Of a DNA stretch of 44,660 nt, positions 1-10,171 are shown in pieces (positions within the stretch are counted from its first letter, which is position 1; each line of letters begins with the position of its first letter). The notes beneath the pieces were generated by a model. It did no database searches, was not told where the DNA came from, and saw only the letters and a program-made list of their open reading frames with translations. Source of the stretch: Hymenobacter plasmatis (lineage in GTDB: Bacteria; Bacteroidota; Bacteroidia; Cytophagales; Hymenobacteraceae); NCBI RefSeq assembly GCF_020711255.1, contig NZ_JAJFAW010000035.1, positions 1 through 44,660 of the forward strand, given 5' to 3'. The position numbers and the translations under genes were made by a program.

Positions 1-36
1 TTTCTGGCGCTCTTTGCGCGGCCTACGCTCGTTCAT
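1..36 (-). CDS. possible 5' end of a gene running off the left edge
   Basis: On the minus strand an ATG at 36 opens a frame that stays open to the edge and reads MNERRPRKERQK. A very basic N-terminus of this kind is common in Bacteroidota RNA-binding proteins such as RluB-type pseudouridine synthases and DEAD-box helicases, but twelve codons cannot identify a family. No clear promoter box was found upstream of it. It could be chance. Confidence 0.25.
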   Translation of the reverse strand, partial: MNERRPRKERQK

Positions 37-153
37 GGAATTCAGAACTAGTGTATAGCTCTGGCCGGACGAGACATTGATTAACAACTTCAATCCTACT
101 TGGGAGGCGATTGATTTGGAAACATGGACGGGGTAAAGCCTAACGAAGCGGGC

Positions 154-181
154 GAGATGCTTCGACAAACTCAGCATGACG
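154..181. repeat. solo half of class-1 palindromic repeat
   Basis: This stretch begins GAGATGCTTCG and ends CAGCATGACG, matching the right arm of the long palindromic repeats seen at 691-777, 25961-26068 and 33264-33350. No left arm lies in the 150 nt upstream, so it is a half copy. It sits about 26 nt upstream of the rnpB promoter box. Confidence 0.6.
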
Positions 182-206
182 GCCTGTGTGGATGTTCGGG
201 AAGGTG

Positions 207-214
207 TACCTTTG
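207..214 (+). promoter_or_regulatory. rnpB promoter, -7 box TACCTTTG
   Basis: TACCTTTG is an exact match to the Bacteroidota -7 consensus TAnnTTTG. It ends six bases before the predicted 5' end of RNase P RNA at about 220, the expected distance to a start site. No clear -33 TTG element is seen. Confidence 0.75.
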
Positions 215-219
215 CAGCA

Positions 220-624
220 GTGATGGGTCGCCCCACCGCGGCGCTTTCGGGCGACGAGGAAAGTCCGGGCAACGCAGAGCACCCTGCTTCCTAACGGGAA
301 GGACTGGCGCGCATAATGCAAACCAGGACAGCCAGTGCCACAGAAAACTACCGCCTACGTACCGGCTTCGGCTGGTGCCGGCAAGGGTGAAAAGGTGCGG
401 TAAGAGCGCACCAGCGGGCGGGTGACCGTCCCGGCTGGGTAAACCTCAGGGGTTGAAAGACCAAATAAGCTGGTACGCCGGCGCTCCTTCAGGAGCATCG
501 GCACCGGGCGGCTCGTCCGGCGCCAGCGGGTAGGTTGATGGAGCCTTTCCGCAAGGACTGGCCTAGATAAATGGTGGGGACGCGCCCTCGGGCGCGGACA
601 AAACCCGGCTTATAGACCCGTCAC
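220..624 (+). ncRNA. rnpB: RNase P RNA, bacterial type A
   Basis: This is the catalytic RNA of RNase P, which matures tRNA 5' ends. The conserved blocks are present in order: GAGGAAAGTCC near 256-266, ACAGAAA at 340-346, the GGTAAGAGC block near 399-407, AGATAAATGG at 565-574, and the closing ACAAAACCCGGCTTAT at 598-613. The outer helix P1 pairs 220-229 with 615-624, with one G-U wobble, and this sets both ends, giving about 405 nt. A TAnnTTTG box precedes it and a strong intrinsic terminator follows directly. Confidence 0.96.
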
Positions 625-678
625 CAATCATCAAAAAGGCCGCCGCAACTTCTGTTGCGGCGGCCTTTTTGATGATTG
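625..678 (+). terminator. rnpB intrinsic terminator, 25-bp perfect stem
   Basis: Positions 625-649 and 654-678 are perfect inverted complements around a four-base loop (TTCT). The GC-rich core is followed by TTTTT within the stem. It begins one base after the P1 helix of RNase P RNA. The A-rich left arm and T-rich right arm mean it could terminate on both strands. Confidence 0.9.
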
Positions 679-690
679 TCTTAATTCATC

Positions 691-777
691 TGTCATGCAG
701 AGCGCAGCGAAGCATCTTCTCACGGCTCAACGATTTGTTCAGTCGGGATAAGATGCTTCGCTGCGCTCTGCATGACA
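691..777. repeat. class-1 long palindromic repeat (copy B)
   Basis: Two perfect 28-bp inverted arms lie at 691-718 and 750-777, beginning TGTCATGCAGAGCG, around a 31-nt spacer. The spacer resembles that of the copy at 33295-33319 (shared elements ...AACGA.TTGTTC...), so the whole unit is a family member and not just a chance stem. It sits between the rnpB terminator and the convergent cytochrome c gene, 24 nt past that gene's stop codon, where the hairpin could act as its terminator. Confidence 0.9.
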
Positions 778-801
778 GGAAGTGTGACAAGGCAAGGCAT
801 C

Positions 802-1260
802 CTACTTCTTATTCGCAACGCGCACGGCTTTCACCTCACTCGCTTTCACGGCGCTGGCTTTGTTGCCGAAGCTATTGCGAACGAAGGTGAGCACGTCCGC
901 CATCTGCTGGTCGTTTAGGTAATCCTGCGACGGCATCACGTTGTTGTACGGTTCGCCGTTGATGTCCACGCCTTGCAGGCCGTTGAGCAGTACGCGAACC
1001 AGGCGGGTTTTGTCGCCCAGCACGTAGTCGGTTTTCGTGAGCGGCGGGTTCAGGCCGTCCACTCCCCCGCCGTCGGCCTGGTGGCAGGTGAGGCAGTATT
1101 GGGTGTATATGGATTTGCCCTGGAGCAGGGATGCGGCTGGCACACCTGCCGTAGCCGTTTTTTTAGCGGGGGTTTTGGCTTTGGAGGCCGGCTTTTTCTG
1201 GGCCAGGGCGGGGCCGCCGGCCAGGGCCAGCAGCGCCAGCCCAACGAGGGTCTTCTTCAC
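802..1260 (-). CDS. class I c-type cytochrome, exported
   Basis: A 152-aa periplasmic electron carrier. Residues 1-21 form a signal peptide ending ALA-Q; a lysine/alanine-rich linker runs to about 40; the cytochrome c domain follows. The haem-attachment motif is C56-L-T-C59-H60, and Met109 in NVMP is the likely sixth ligand. The gene starts 8 nt after the stop of the PQQ-type dehydrogenase upstream on the same strand, so the two are almost surely co-transcribed, and this protein probably takes electrons from that enzyme. That partnership is inferred from position and from known PQQ dehydrogenase-cytochrome pairs. The downstream palindrome at 691-777 may end the transcript. Confidence 0.93.
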   Translation of the reverse strand: MKKTLVGLALLALAGGPALAQKKPASKAKTPAKKTATAGVPAASLLQGKSIYTQYCLTCHQADGGGVDGLNPPLTKTDYVLGDKTRLVRVLLNGLQGVDINGEPYNNVMPSQDYLNDQQMADVLTFVRNSFGNKASAVKASEVKAVRVANKK

Positions 1261-1268
1261 AAACGCGC

Positions 1269-2555
1269 TTATTTCTTGTTGTACACAATGCGGTAAATCG
1301 TGCCCTTCTTGTCGTCGGAGACATAGAGCGAGCCGTCGGCACCCTGGGCTAAGCCGCAGGGCTTGTGGTCGGCGCGGCCGGTGGCCACTTTCTCAGACGA
1401 GCCGGCGAAATTATCCGCAAACACTTCCCAATCGCCGGAGGGCTTGCCGTCTTTGAACGGCTGGAACACCACGTAGTAGCCTTTCTGCGGCTCGGGGGCG
1501 CGGTTCCAGGACCCGTGGAAAGCGATGAAGGCGCCGTTGCGGTATTTCTCCGGAAACATTGTGCCGGTGTAGAACAGCAAGGCGTTGGGCGCGGTGTGGG
1601 CCGGGTAGGCCGCGGCGGGCTCGATGTAGTTGCCGGGCGATACTTTCTTGCCGTCGCCGCCGTACTCGGGCGCCATCATGCGCTTGTGCTGGGTGTTGTC
1701 GTAGTACATGTAGGGCCAGCCGGCGTTGTCGCCTTTTTTCAGCGCGTACAGGCACTCAGCCGGCAGCTCCGCCGATTGCTTGGTGTCGTAGAGCTCCGGA
1801 AAGATGTCGTGGAGCTGGTCACGGCCGTGCTGCATCACATAGAGCTGGTTGGTTTGGGAGTTCCAATCCAGCCCAACCACGTTCCGCAGGCCGGTCGCGT
1901 AGCGGGTGCCGGTACCGTAGGTCTGGTTGAGCTTATCGGCGCGGAACTGCCAGATTCCGCCCGCCGAATCCAGTATCGGGCAGTTGGGCATGCCCAGCGA
2001 GCCCTTCTGCCGGTCCTTCACCTGGCAGGAGTTGGAATACGCCCCAATGTTGACGTAAATGTTGCCCTCCTTGTCGAGGGTGATTGATTTGCTCTCGTGC
2101 TGGTGCCGGTTTATCAGGCCCGTGACGATTTTTTCGGGCTGCGTGGGGTTGGTCACCTCGCCTTTGCTGTTGAGCTTGTAGCGGAACACTTCCTCGTCGG
2201 AAGTAGCGTACAGATAGCCGGCGTTGGCATACACGCCCGTGCCGCCGTAGCTGCCAAAGCCGCCCGTGATGGTGGCTTTGCCGGTGGGGCCTTCGTGCAG
2301 TACCAGAATGCCTTTGCCCTCTTTGTTGGGCCGGTTCAGCTTCACGTAGATGTTGCCTTGGGGCGTCACGGCCAGGTGGCGGGCGCGCGCACCAGTTTCG
2401 GCCACCACCAGAGCACCGAAGCCGGCTGGCAGCTTTAGCCCCGCATTGTCCGCGTCAGCCGTGACTACGGCGACCTTGGTGGTCAGGGAGTACAAGGAAA
2501 GGCTCCCGACAATGGCCGTGGATAGCAGCAGGCCGCGGGATAGAGCGTTTTTCAT
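1269..2555 (-). CDS. PQQ-dependent sugar dehydrogenase-like (sorbosone dehydrogenase family)
   Basis: A 428-aa exported beta-propeller protein of the soluble glucose/sorbosone dehydrogenase type, predicted to oxidise sugars or aldoses in the periplasm with PQQ. The ATG at 2555 is chosen because it gives a clean signal peptide (MKNALSRGLLLSTAIVGSLS); an in-frame start at 2603 would add 16 residues before it. Family signatures seen include GLRNVVGLDW, a QHGRDQL block, GDNAGWPYMYY, FHGSWNRAP and a closing GADGSLYVSDDKKGTIYR. It is followed after 8 nt by a cytochrome c gene. The actual substrate cannot be read from sequence, and some members of this family do not use PQQ. Confidence 0.88.
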   Translation of the reverse strand: MKNALSRGLLLSTAIVGSLSLYSLTTKVAVVTADADNAGLKLPAGFGALVVAETGARARHLAVTPQGNIYVKLNRPNKEGKGILVLHEGPTGKATITGGFGSYGGTGVYANAGYLYATSDEEVFRYKLNSKGEVTNPTQPEKIVTGLINRHQHESKSITLDKEGNIYVNIGAYSNSCQVKDRQKGSLGMPNCPILDSAGGIWQFRADKLNQTYGTGTRYATGLRNVVGLDWNSQTNQLYVMQHGRDQLHDIFPELYDTKQSAELPAECLYALKKGDNAGWPYMYYDNTQHKRMMAPEYGGDGKKVSPGNYIEPAAAYPAHTAPNALLFYTGTMFPEKYRNGAFIAFHGSWNRAPEPQKGYYVVFQPFKDGKPSGDWEVFADNFAGSSEKVATGRADHKPCGLAQGADGSLYVSDDKKGTIYRIVYNKK

Positions 2556-2851
2556 GAGTTGAGCTGATTCAGTAAGATTGATTTTTGCGGTGGCGAGTGG
2601 CAATTGGGCTGATTGGGGAGCCAGTCAAACAGAAATTGAGCTGAATAAAGGCATTGCCCGCAGCTGGTACCTGCTGTCCTTCTTGGAAATGCTCCAACTC
2701 GATTAATCCAGTTGGGGTTTCCAGGTCAGCCGTAGCCTGCCCGGCGATGAGGCGAAGATAATGGCAGATGGCGACGGCGCCCGATTCTACGGTCCGCCTT
2801 TGTCGGGCTGCTTTTCGTTACTTTCGGCCCCGACTTACCTACCCATTGTCC

Positions 2852-4015
2852 ATGCCCCGCATTCTCATCATCGACGACGAACGCGCGATTCGTCACACGC
2901 TCAAAGAAATCCTCGAGTTCGAAAATTACACCGTCGACCAGGCCGAAGACGGCCCCGCCGGCCTCGACATGCTCATCCAGCAGAAGTACGACGTGGTGCT
3001 CTGCGACATCAAAATGCCCAAGATGGACGGCCTCGAAGTCCTGACCCGCGCCCAGGCCATGGGCGCCGATGCTGCCTTCATCATGGTATCGGCTCACGGC
3101 AGCATCGACACGGCCGTGGAAGCCACCAAAAAAGGCGCCTACGACTTCCTATCAAAGCCGCCGGACCTCAACCGCCTGCTCGTGACGGTGCGCAACGCCC
3201 TCGACCGCACCAAGCTGGTGAGCGAAACCAAGACGCTGAAAAAGAAGCTCTCCGTCACCAAAGGCTCAGAAATGGTGGGTTCCTCGGCCGCACTGGCCGC
3301 CGTGCGCAAGGCCATTGCCAAGGTAGCCCCCACCGACGCGCGCGTGCTCATCACCGGTCCCAACGGTGCGGGCAAAGAGATGGTGGCGCGCCAGCTCCAC
3401 GAGTTGAGCCAGCGGGCCAACGGCCCCATGGTGGAAGTAAACTGCGCCGCCATCCCGTCGGAATTGATTGAAAGCGAACTGTTCGGCCACGAAAAAGGCT
3501 CGTTTACTTCGGCCGTCAAGCAGCGCATCGGCAAGTTTGAGCAGGCCGACGGCGGCACGCTTTTCCTGGACGAAATCGGCGACATGAGTCTGTCGGCCCA
3601 GGCCAAGGTGCTGCGCGCGTTGCAAGAGAACAAAATCACCCGCGTGGGCGGTGAGAAAGAGATTCCGGTGAACGTGCGTGTACTAGCCGCCACCAACAAG
3701 GACCTGATGCAGGAAATCGCCGACAAGAACTTCCGCGAAGACTTGTACCACCGCCTCTCCGTCATCCTCATCCAAGTGCCCTCGCTCAACGAGCGCCGCG
3801 AAGACATCCCGGAGCTAGTGCAGAAATTCCTCAACGACATCGCCGCCGACTACGGCAACAAGCCCAAGAAAATCGACGAGGCTGCCCTCAAGTACCTGCA
3901 GGGCCTGGACTGGCGCGGCAACATCCGCGAGCTGCGCAACGTGGTAGAGCGCCTCGTGATTATGAGCGACGAGACGATTACTGAAGCCGACGCCAAAGCG
4001 TTTGCGGGGAAGTAA
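2852..4015 (+). CDS. NtrC-like sigma-54 response regulator lacking the HTH domain
   Basis: A 387-aa two-domain regulator. Residues 1-120 are a receiver (phosphoacceptor D52 in CDIKMP, K102). Residues 140-370 are an AAA+ sigma-54 activator domain with Walker A G169-PNGAG-K175 and Walker B LFLDE at 237-241. The loop that contacts sigma-54, normally GAFTGA, reads GSFTSA at 216-221. The protein ends about 15 residues after the AAA+ lid (RELRNVVERLVIMSDE) with no Fis-type helix-turn-helix, so direct DNA binding is not expected. The ATG at 2852 (MPRILIIDDE) is the start that fits a receiver; an earlier in-frame ATG at 2768 adds unrelated residues. TACTTTCG at 2819-2826 is one base off the -7 consensus. 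No kinase gene is adjacent. Confidence 0.92.
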   Translation: MPRILIIDDERAIRHTLKEILEFENYTVDQAEDGPAGLDMLIQQKYDVVLCDIKMPKMDGLEVLTRAQAMGADAAFIMVSAHGSIDTAVEATKKGAYDFLSKPPDLNRLLVTVRNALDRTKLVSETKTLKKKLSVTKGSEMVGSSAALAAVRKAIAKVAPTDARVLITGPNGAGKEMVARQLHELSQRANGPMVEVNCAAIPSELIESELFGHEKGSFTSAVKQRIGKFEQADGGTLFLDEIGDMSLSAQAKVLRALQENKITRVGGEKEIPVNVRVLAATNKDLMQEIADKNFREDLYHRLSVILIQVPSLNERREDIPELVQKFLNDIAADYGNKPKKIDEAALKYLQGLDWRGNIRELRNVVERLVIMSDETITEADAKAFAGK

Positions 4016-4031
4016 GGCCTCCGCGCTCGCC

Positions 4032-4207
4032 TGTCATTGCGAGCGCAGCGCGGCAATCCTTCCTGTTCTCAGCGACCAGCCTAATAATGTAACAAGCCCC
4101 GGCACTGCGCAGTGCTGGGGCTTTTTGCTTTAAAAAGAGCTTGTCACAACTCGGAGTTAGTCCCAAATAGAGGAAGGATTGCTTCGTCGTGCCTCCTCGC
4201 AATGACA
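4032..4207. repeat. class-2 palindromic repeat enclosing a terminator (copy C)
   Basis: The left arm at 4032-4064 begins TGTCATTGCGAGCG and ends CAATCCTTCCT. The right arm at 4171-4207 is its imperfect inverse complement. The roughly 106-nt interior carries a GCGACCA segment and an intrinsic terminator, an arrangement repeated at 27775-27944. It fills the gap between two convergent genes. Confidence 0.85.
4094..4125. terminator. bidirectional intrinsic terminator
   Basis: AAGCCCCGGCACTG at 4094-4107 pairs with CAGTGCTGGGGCTT at 4110-4123 with one G-U pair, followed by TTT. It lies between the convergent NtrC-like and LuxE-like genes and inside the class-2 repeat. Confidence 0.85.
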
Positions 4208-4238
4208 ACCTTATTCTAGCCCAATTTCAGCTCAATTT

Positions 4239-5255
4239 TTACACCATCTGATTGCACCCGCGCACATCGGAGTTATCCATTCGGCCCAGCACTTCAAAGG
4301 AACCATCGGGGTGCATGCGCGCCAGGTCTTTGGTTTCGATGAAGGCGCAGGAATCCACGTTGGCCAGATCGATGACGTTGATGGCGCCATCGGGGCGGAA
4401 CTCGGCTACGGAGAACGGGTCGGAGGGGTCGCGCAGCAGCACGCGCATCACTTCGGGGCAATGGAAGCGGCCATCGCCCAGGGAGTAAGCCTGGCTGAGC
4501 AGTTCGGTCATGCCGTACTCGGAATGAATGCCGGCCGGGCCAAAGGCAGCCTGCAGCTCCTGATGCAGCTCTTCCCGAATCATTTCGCGGCGGCGCCCCT
4601 TCATGCCCCCGGTTTCGAGCACAGTCAGGCCCTGCAGCTCCGGCGTAGCTCCGGTTTCGGCCACGAAATTAAGCAGCGCATAGCTCACGCCGATGAGCAT
4701 CACGCGGCGGCTGGACGCCAGCTTGGCCTCGGCCAGGGCTGCGCGTAATGCGGCGTGGTCGTGCAGAAAAAAAGCCTCCTGGGTCTGGCCCGAGCGCCGG
4801 GCAAAGTCGTCCACCATCGCCACCAGCGACGAATTTCCTTGCTCCAGATACGAGGGCAGCAGGGCCAGAAACGTCCAGCCTGTGAGCGGCCCGTAGCGCT
4901 GCTCAAAGATGCGGGCGGCGTTGTCCCGGTACAGGGCAGGGTCGCGCACGAGGTGGCGGCTGCGCTGCTGCAGGGTGGTGCCGCTGCTCAGAAACACTTC
5001 CTGGGTTTCCCAGGCCGCCGGGTCGGTGCGCACCTCGTGGGTTTTGAAAAACTCGATGGGCAGAAACGGGATATCCGCCATCCGGGAAACGGCCGCTGGA
5101 TTACGGTCCGGCCGGGCACGACCCAGTTGAGCTAAATATTCGGCGTAGGGCGGGCAGTGGGTGGCCTGGTACCGAAACAAGTCCAGCGCCGCAGCCTCGA
5201 AAGTAGTCGCCGTGAGCAGCGGCAGGCGCTGCAGGAAGTCGGTACGGAAACTCAT
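4239..5255 (-). CDS. LuxE-like acyl-protein synthetase
   Basis: A 338-aa adenylate-forming enzyme of the LuxE / acyl-protein synthetase family, distantly related to phenylacetate-CoA ligases. Signs are the N-terminal LPIEFFKTHEV block, the nucleotide-binding FLSSGTT loop, the AEX-type region ending TVLETGGMKGRRREM, the HSEYGMTELLSQAYS motif, and a closing IETKDLARMHPDGSFEVLGR segment with NSDVRGCNQ. The family activates a fatty acid as an acyl adenylate and transfers it to an enzyme cysteine. No luxC, luxD or luciferase genes are nearby, so a role in luminescence is unlikely and the acyl acceptor is unknown. Upstream, a TTTG followed 19 nt later by TAACCGTG is a possible weak promoter. Confidence 0.85.
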   Translation of the reverse strand: MSFRTDFLQRLPLLTATTFEAAALDLFRYQATHCPPYAEYLAQLGRARPDRNPAAVSRMADIPFLPIEFFKTHEVRTDPAAWETQEVFLSSGTTLQQRSRHLVRDPALYRDNAARIFEQRYGPLTGWTFLALLPSYLEQGNSSLVAMVDDFARRSGQTQEAFFLHDHAALRAALAEAKLASSRRVMLIGVSYALLNFVAETGATPELQGLTVLETGGMKGRRREMIREELHQELQAAFGPAGIHSEYGMTELLSQAYSLGDGRFHCPEVMRVLLRDPSDPFSVAEFRPDGAINVIDLANVDSCAFIETKDLARMHPDGSFEVLGRMDNSDVRGCNQMV

Positions 5256-5373
5256 GGGCGAGCCACACGGTTAGCAACCAGATTCGAACCAACAAATCCA
5301 GCTATTCGTTGGAAACAATGTACTTTGGCGCTGTTTCGGCCGTTGTGCTCCTGTCTTTTCACTTCCTGTACTT

Positions 5374-5952
5374 ATGAACCTGTTTCGTACCCTGAGCGGG
5401 GCTCTCCTGGTGGGCTTGACCGGTGCCGGCCTCAACAGCTGCATCAACGCCCCCGATTATCCCATTGTGCCGGAAATCGAATTTAAAGACCTCCAGGTGG
5501 GCAAGTACCGCCCGGGTGGTGGGCAGTTGGCCTTTGACACGCTCAAGTTTGCGCTCAATTTTAAAGACGGCGACGGCGACCTGGGCCTGTCCGACGACGA
5601 CATCAAAAACGCTCCATTTAATGCGAAGACTGGCGGCCACAACAACCGCGGCTACAGCTTCAACTATTTCATTCAGCCTTTTGTAAAAAACGCCTCCGGC
5701 AATTTTGTGCAGTTCGTCAACGCCCCACCCTTTGGGTTTGTGGGCGAGTACGACGGCCGGTACCTGCGCCTCGACGGCGCCGATGCCAAGCCTGCTCCCC
5801 TGCGGGGCGTGCTCCGCTACAAGCTGCCCCTCGCCCTCGACGGCACCGCCTTCAGCCCCGGCCAGGTGTTTCGGTTCGAAATCAGCATCATGGACCGCGC
5901 CCTGCACGAGAGCAACAAAATCACCACATCGGAAGTGAAGTTGGGCCAGTAA
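5374..5952 (+). CDS. hypothetical lipoprotein
   Basis: A 192-aa protein with a lipoprotein signal peptide: hydrophobic stretch at 5-19 and lipobox L-N-S-C23, giving a 170-residue mature domain tethered in the envelope. The mature part is acidic and rich in beta-prone segments, with a DGDGDLGLSDDD stretch at about 70-81 that resembles a calcium-binding loop. I do not recognise a named family, though similar small lipoproteins are common in Bacteroidota. Transcription may start from TACTTTGG at 5321-5328, a near match to the -7 box. It converges with the E1 dehydrogenase gene and its stop codon lies in the loop of a shared hairpin. Confidence 0.8.
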   Translation: MNLFRTLSGALLVGLTGAGLNSCINAPDYPIVPEIEFKDLQVGKYRPGGGQLAFDTLKFALNFKDGDGDLGLSDDDIKNAPFNAKTGGHNNRGYSFNYFIQPFVKNASGNFVQFVNAPPFGFVGEYDGRYLRLDGADAKPAPLRGVLRYKLPLALDGTAFSPGQVFRFEISIMDRALHESNKITTSEVKLGQ

Positions 5953-5967
5953 AACCAGCCCAACTTC
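5937..5967. terminator. hairpin between convergent genes
   Basis: GAAGTTGGGC at 5937-5946 is perfectly complementary to 5958-5967 around an 11-nt loop that contains the TAA stop of the lipoprotein gene. T-tracts are poor on both sides, so it is a probable rather than certain bidirectional terminator for this gene and the E1 gene ending at 5977. Confidence 0.55.
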
Positions 5968-5976
5968 TTCTCCTGC

Positions 5977-8397
<2,421 letters not shown>

Positions 8398-8506
8398 AGC
8401 GTAGGGAACGGAGGGGGTGGGATAAAGTAGGAAGGACGAACGGGCCGGAGCCGCGGGGCAAAAATACGGAATTGCGGCTGGGTGGGTGGTGCTGCAGGAT
8501 TCGGCG

Positions 8507-8514
8507 TATATTTG
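8507..8514 (+). promoter_or_regulatory. -7 box TATATTTG upstream of DUF1573 gene
   Basis: TATATTTG matches TAnnTTTG exactly and lies 131 nt before the ATG at 8645. The implied leader of about 125 nt is long and holds an AGCTCAA motif 12 nt before the start codon. No -33 element is evident. Confidence 0.5.
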
Positions 8515-8644
8515 GGTTTAAGGGTTTGGCGGGCCGGGCACTGGCTGCTGGCAAGGCCGCACCATTCCCAGTTTTGATTGTTAAACGTAAGGCGGCAGCG
8601 CGAAGCTGCGTTAGTGCTTAGTTGGCAGCTCAATTTTTATCATT

Positions 8645-9415
8645 ATGAAACAACTACTTACCGTCTGCCTCCTGGCACTTGCCATCACCACCCGGGCCCA
8701 GGCCGTGATGAAGTTCGAAACCGATACCCACGACTTCGGCAAAGTAGCGGAGGGCACGATGGCAACCTACGAATTCAAGTTCAAGAACACCGGCAACCAG
8801 CCCGTGGTTATTGCCAACGTGCAGGCCAGCTGCGGCTGCACCACCCCGGACTGGACCAAAACCCCCGTGCTGCCCGGCAAAACGGGCATCATCAAGGCCA
8901 TGTACAGCAGTGCGGGCCGGCCGGGCGTGTTCAACAAAACCGTGACCGTGACCAGCAATGCCGCCGAGCCCAGCAAGGTGCTCAGCATCAAAGGCTCGGT
9001 GCTCACCAAAGACGAAATCAAGCCCACCCTCACGCCAGCCCAGCTGGCGCAGTCGCCGCACCTGGTGCTCGACAAAAGCACCCACGACTTTGGCAAGATG
9101 GAAGCCGGCCAGCAGCCCGTTGCGCGCTTCACGGTGAAGAATACCGGCAAGTCGCCGCTGGTGCTGGGCGCGCTCACCTCTAGCTGCTACTGCGTGGGCT
9201 ACAAAGCTACTCCCGCCCCCATTGCCCCCGGCCAGAGCGCGGTGGTTGAGCTGCTCTACAGCCAGCGCCAGCTCGGCCAGGTCAACGACGCCGTTACCAT
9301 TACGTCCAACGACGTGAGCGGCGACGCCAAGGTGACACTGAAAGCCACCATCGTGCGCGACCTTAGCGGCAACAGCATGGTGAAGGAAAGCGGCACCGCC
9401 GTCCCGTTTAAGTAA
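8645..9415 (+). CDS. exported DUF1573 protein, two tandem domains
   Basis: A 256-aa protein with a signal peptide (residues 1-20, ending TRAQA) followed by two copies of the DUF1573 Ig-like fold. Repeat one has HDFGKVAEGT...FKNTG...ASCGCTTPDW at about 28-80; repeat two has HDFGKMEAGQ...VKNTG...SSCYCVGY at about 143-185. Each copy keeps the Cys-X-Cys pair typical of the family (C-G-C and C-Y-C). Members are periplasmic or surface proteins of unknown function, abundant in Bacteroidota. A terminator follows at 9448-9480. Confidence 0.9.
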   Translation: MKQLLTVCLLALAITTRAQAVMKFETDTHDFGKVAEGTMATYEFKFKNTGNQPVVIANVQASCGCTTPDWTKTPVLPGKTGIIKAMYSSAGRPGVFNKTVTVTSNAAEPSKVLSIKGSVLTKDEIKPTLTPAQLAQSPHLVLDKSTHDFGKMEAGQQPVARFTVKNTGKSPLVLGALTSSCYCVGYKATPAPIAPGQSAVVELLYSQRQLGQVNDAVTITSNDVSGDAKVTLKATIVRDLSGNSMVKESGTAVPFK

Positions 9416-9447
9416 AGCTGCGGGTTCTGGTGCACCTGTTTTTTGGG

Positions 9448-9480
9448 AGGCCCTGCCGTTTTGGCGGGGCCTTCGTTTTT
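9448..9480 (+). terminator. intrinsic terminator
   Basis: AGGCCCTGCC at 9448-9457 pairs with GGCGGGGCCT at 9463-9472 (one G-U pair) around GTTTT, followed by TCGTTTTT. It ends the DUF1573 transcript. Confidence 0.88.
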
Positions 9481-9524
9481 GGAATGATGTTGGTACACGA
9501 TTCTTCAACTAACCACTCAACCTC

Positions 9525-10046
9525 ATGAACGACACCGCAACCAGCGCCCCTCCCGCCACCGGTACCCCCTACGTGGTACCCGCCCAAACGCGCATCGGCC
9601 ACATCCACCTGCAGGTAACCGACCTGGAAAAAGCCCTGGCGTTTTACCAAGGCATTCTGGGTTTTCAGGTCATGCAGCGCTTCGGCGACCAGGTGGCCTT
9701 TATCTCGGCGGGCGGCTACCACCACCACATTGGGCTGAATACCTGGCACAGCAAAGGCGGGCCGCCGGCGCGCAAGGAAGGCGCCGGGCTCTACCACACG
9801 GCCATACTGTACCCCACGCGGGCCGACCTGGCGGAAGCAGTGCGCCGGCTGGCTGCGGCCAACTACCCCATTACCGGCGCGGCCGACCACGGCGTGTCGG
9901 AAGCTGTGTACCTCGACGACCCCGACGGCAACGGCGTGGAGCTGTACTGGGACCGGCCCCACGAACAGTGGCCCCTGACGCCCGATGGCGGCGTGCAGAT
10001 GTATACCCACCGCCTGGATATGGCCGGGCTCCTGGCCGAGAAGTAG
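9525..10046 (+). CDS. VOC-family protein, extradiol dioxygenase/glyoxalase fold
   Basis: A 173-aa single-chain vicinal-oxygen-chelate protein of the CatE type. The metal ligands expected for the fold are visible: H26 in RIGHIHLQV, H91 in AGLYHTAI and E139 in GNGVELYWDRP, with an additional YHHHIG cluster at 65-70. VDL-EKALAFY and DDPDGNGVELY are family signatures. It may be a ring-cleaving dioxygenase, a glyoxalase-like lyase or a resistance protein; sequence alone does not decide. It lies between terminators and looks like a single-gene unit. Confidence 0.87.
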   Translation: MNDTATSAPPATGTPYVVPAQTRIGHIHLQVTDLEKALAFYQGILGFQVMQRFGDQVAFISAGGYHHHIGLNTWHSKGGPPARKEGAGLYHTAILYPTRADLAEAVRRLAAANYPITGAADHGVSEAVYLDDPDGNGVELYWDRPHEQWPLTPDGGVQMYTHRLDMAGLLAEK

Positions 10047-10113
10047 CGCCAGCCACAGTCATTTTACCGCACCGCTCGTATGCACCAACGCCCGGCTTAC
10101 TGTGGCGGTCGCT

Positions 10114-10121
10114 TATCTTTG
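10114..10121 (+). promoter_or_regulatory. -7 box TATCTTTG, alanine dehydrogenase promoter
   Basis: Exact match to TAnnTTTG, 51 nt before the ATG at 10172, implying a leader of about 45 nt. Confidence 0.65.
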
Positions 10122-10171
10122 CGCTCAGAATTCTTACCTCCTGATTTCACTCCACTCCCACCACTCTTCTC

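Noticed and set aside
186..425. 79-codon frame at the left end
   Set aside because: It lies within RNase P RNA, whose conserved blocks explain the sequence.
1365..2087. 240-residue plus-strand frame opposite the PQQ-type dehydrogenase
   Set aside because: Shadow frame; the minus strand carries clear family motifs and a signal peptide.
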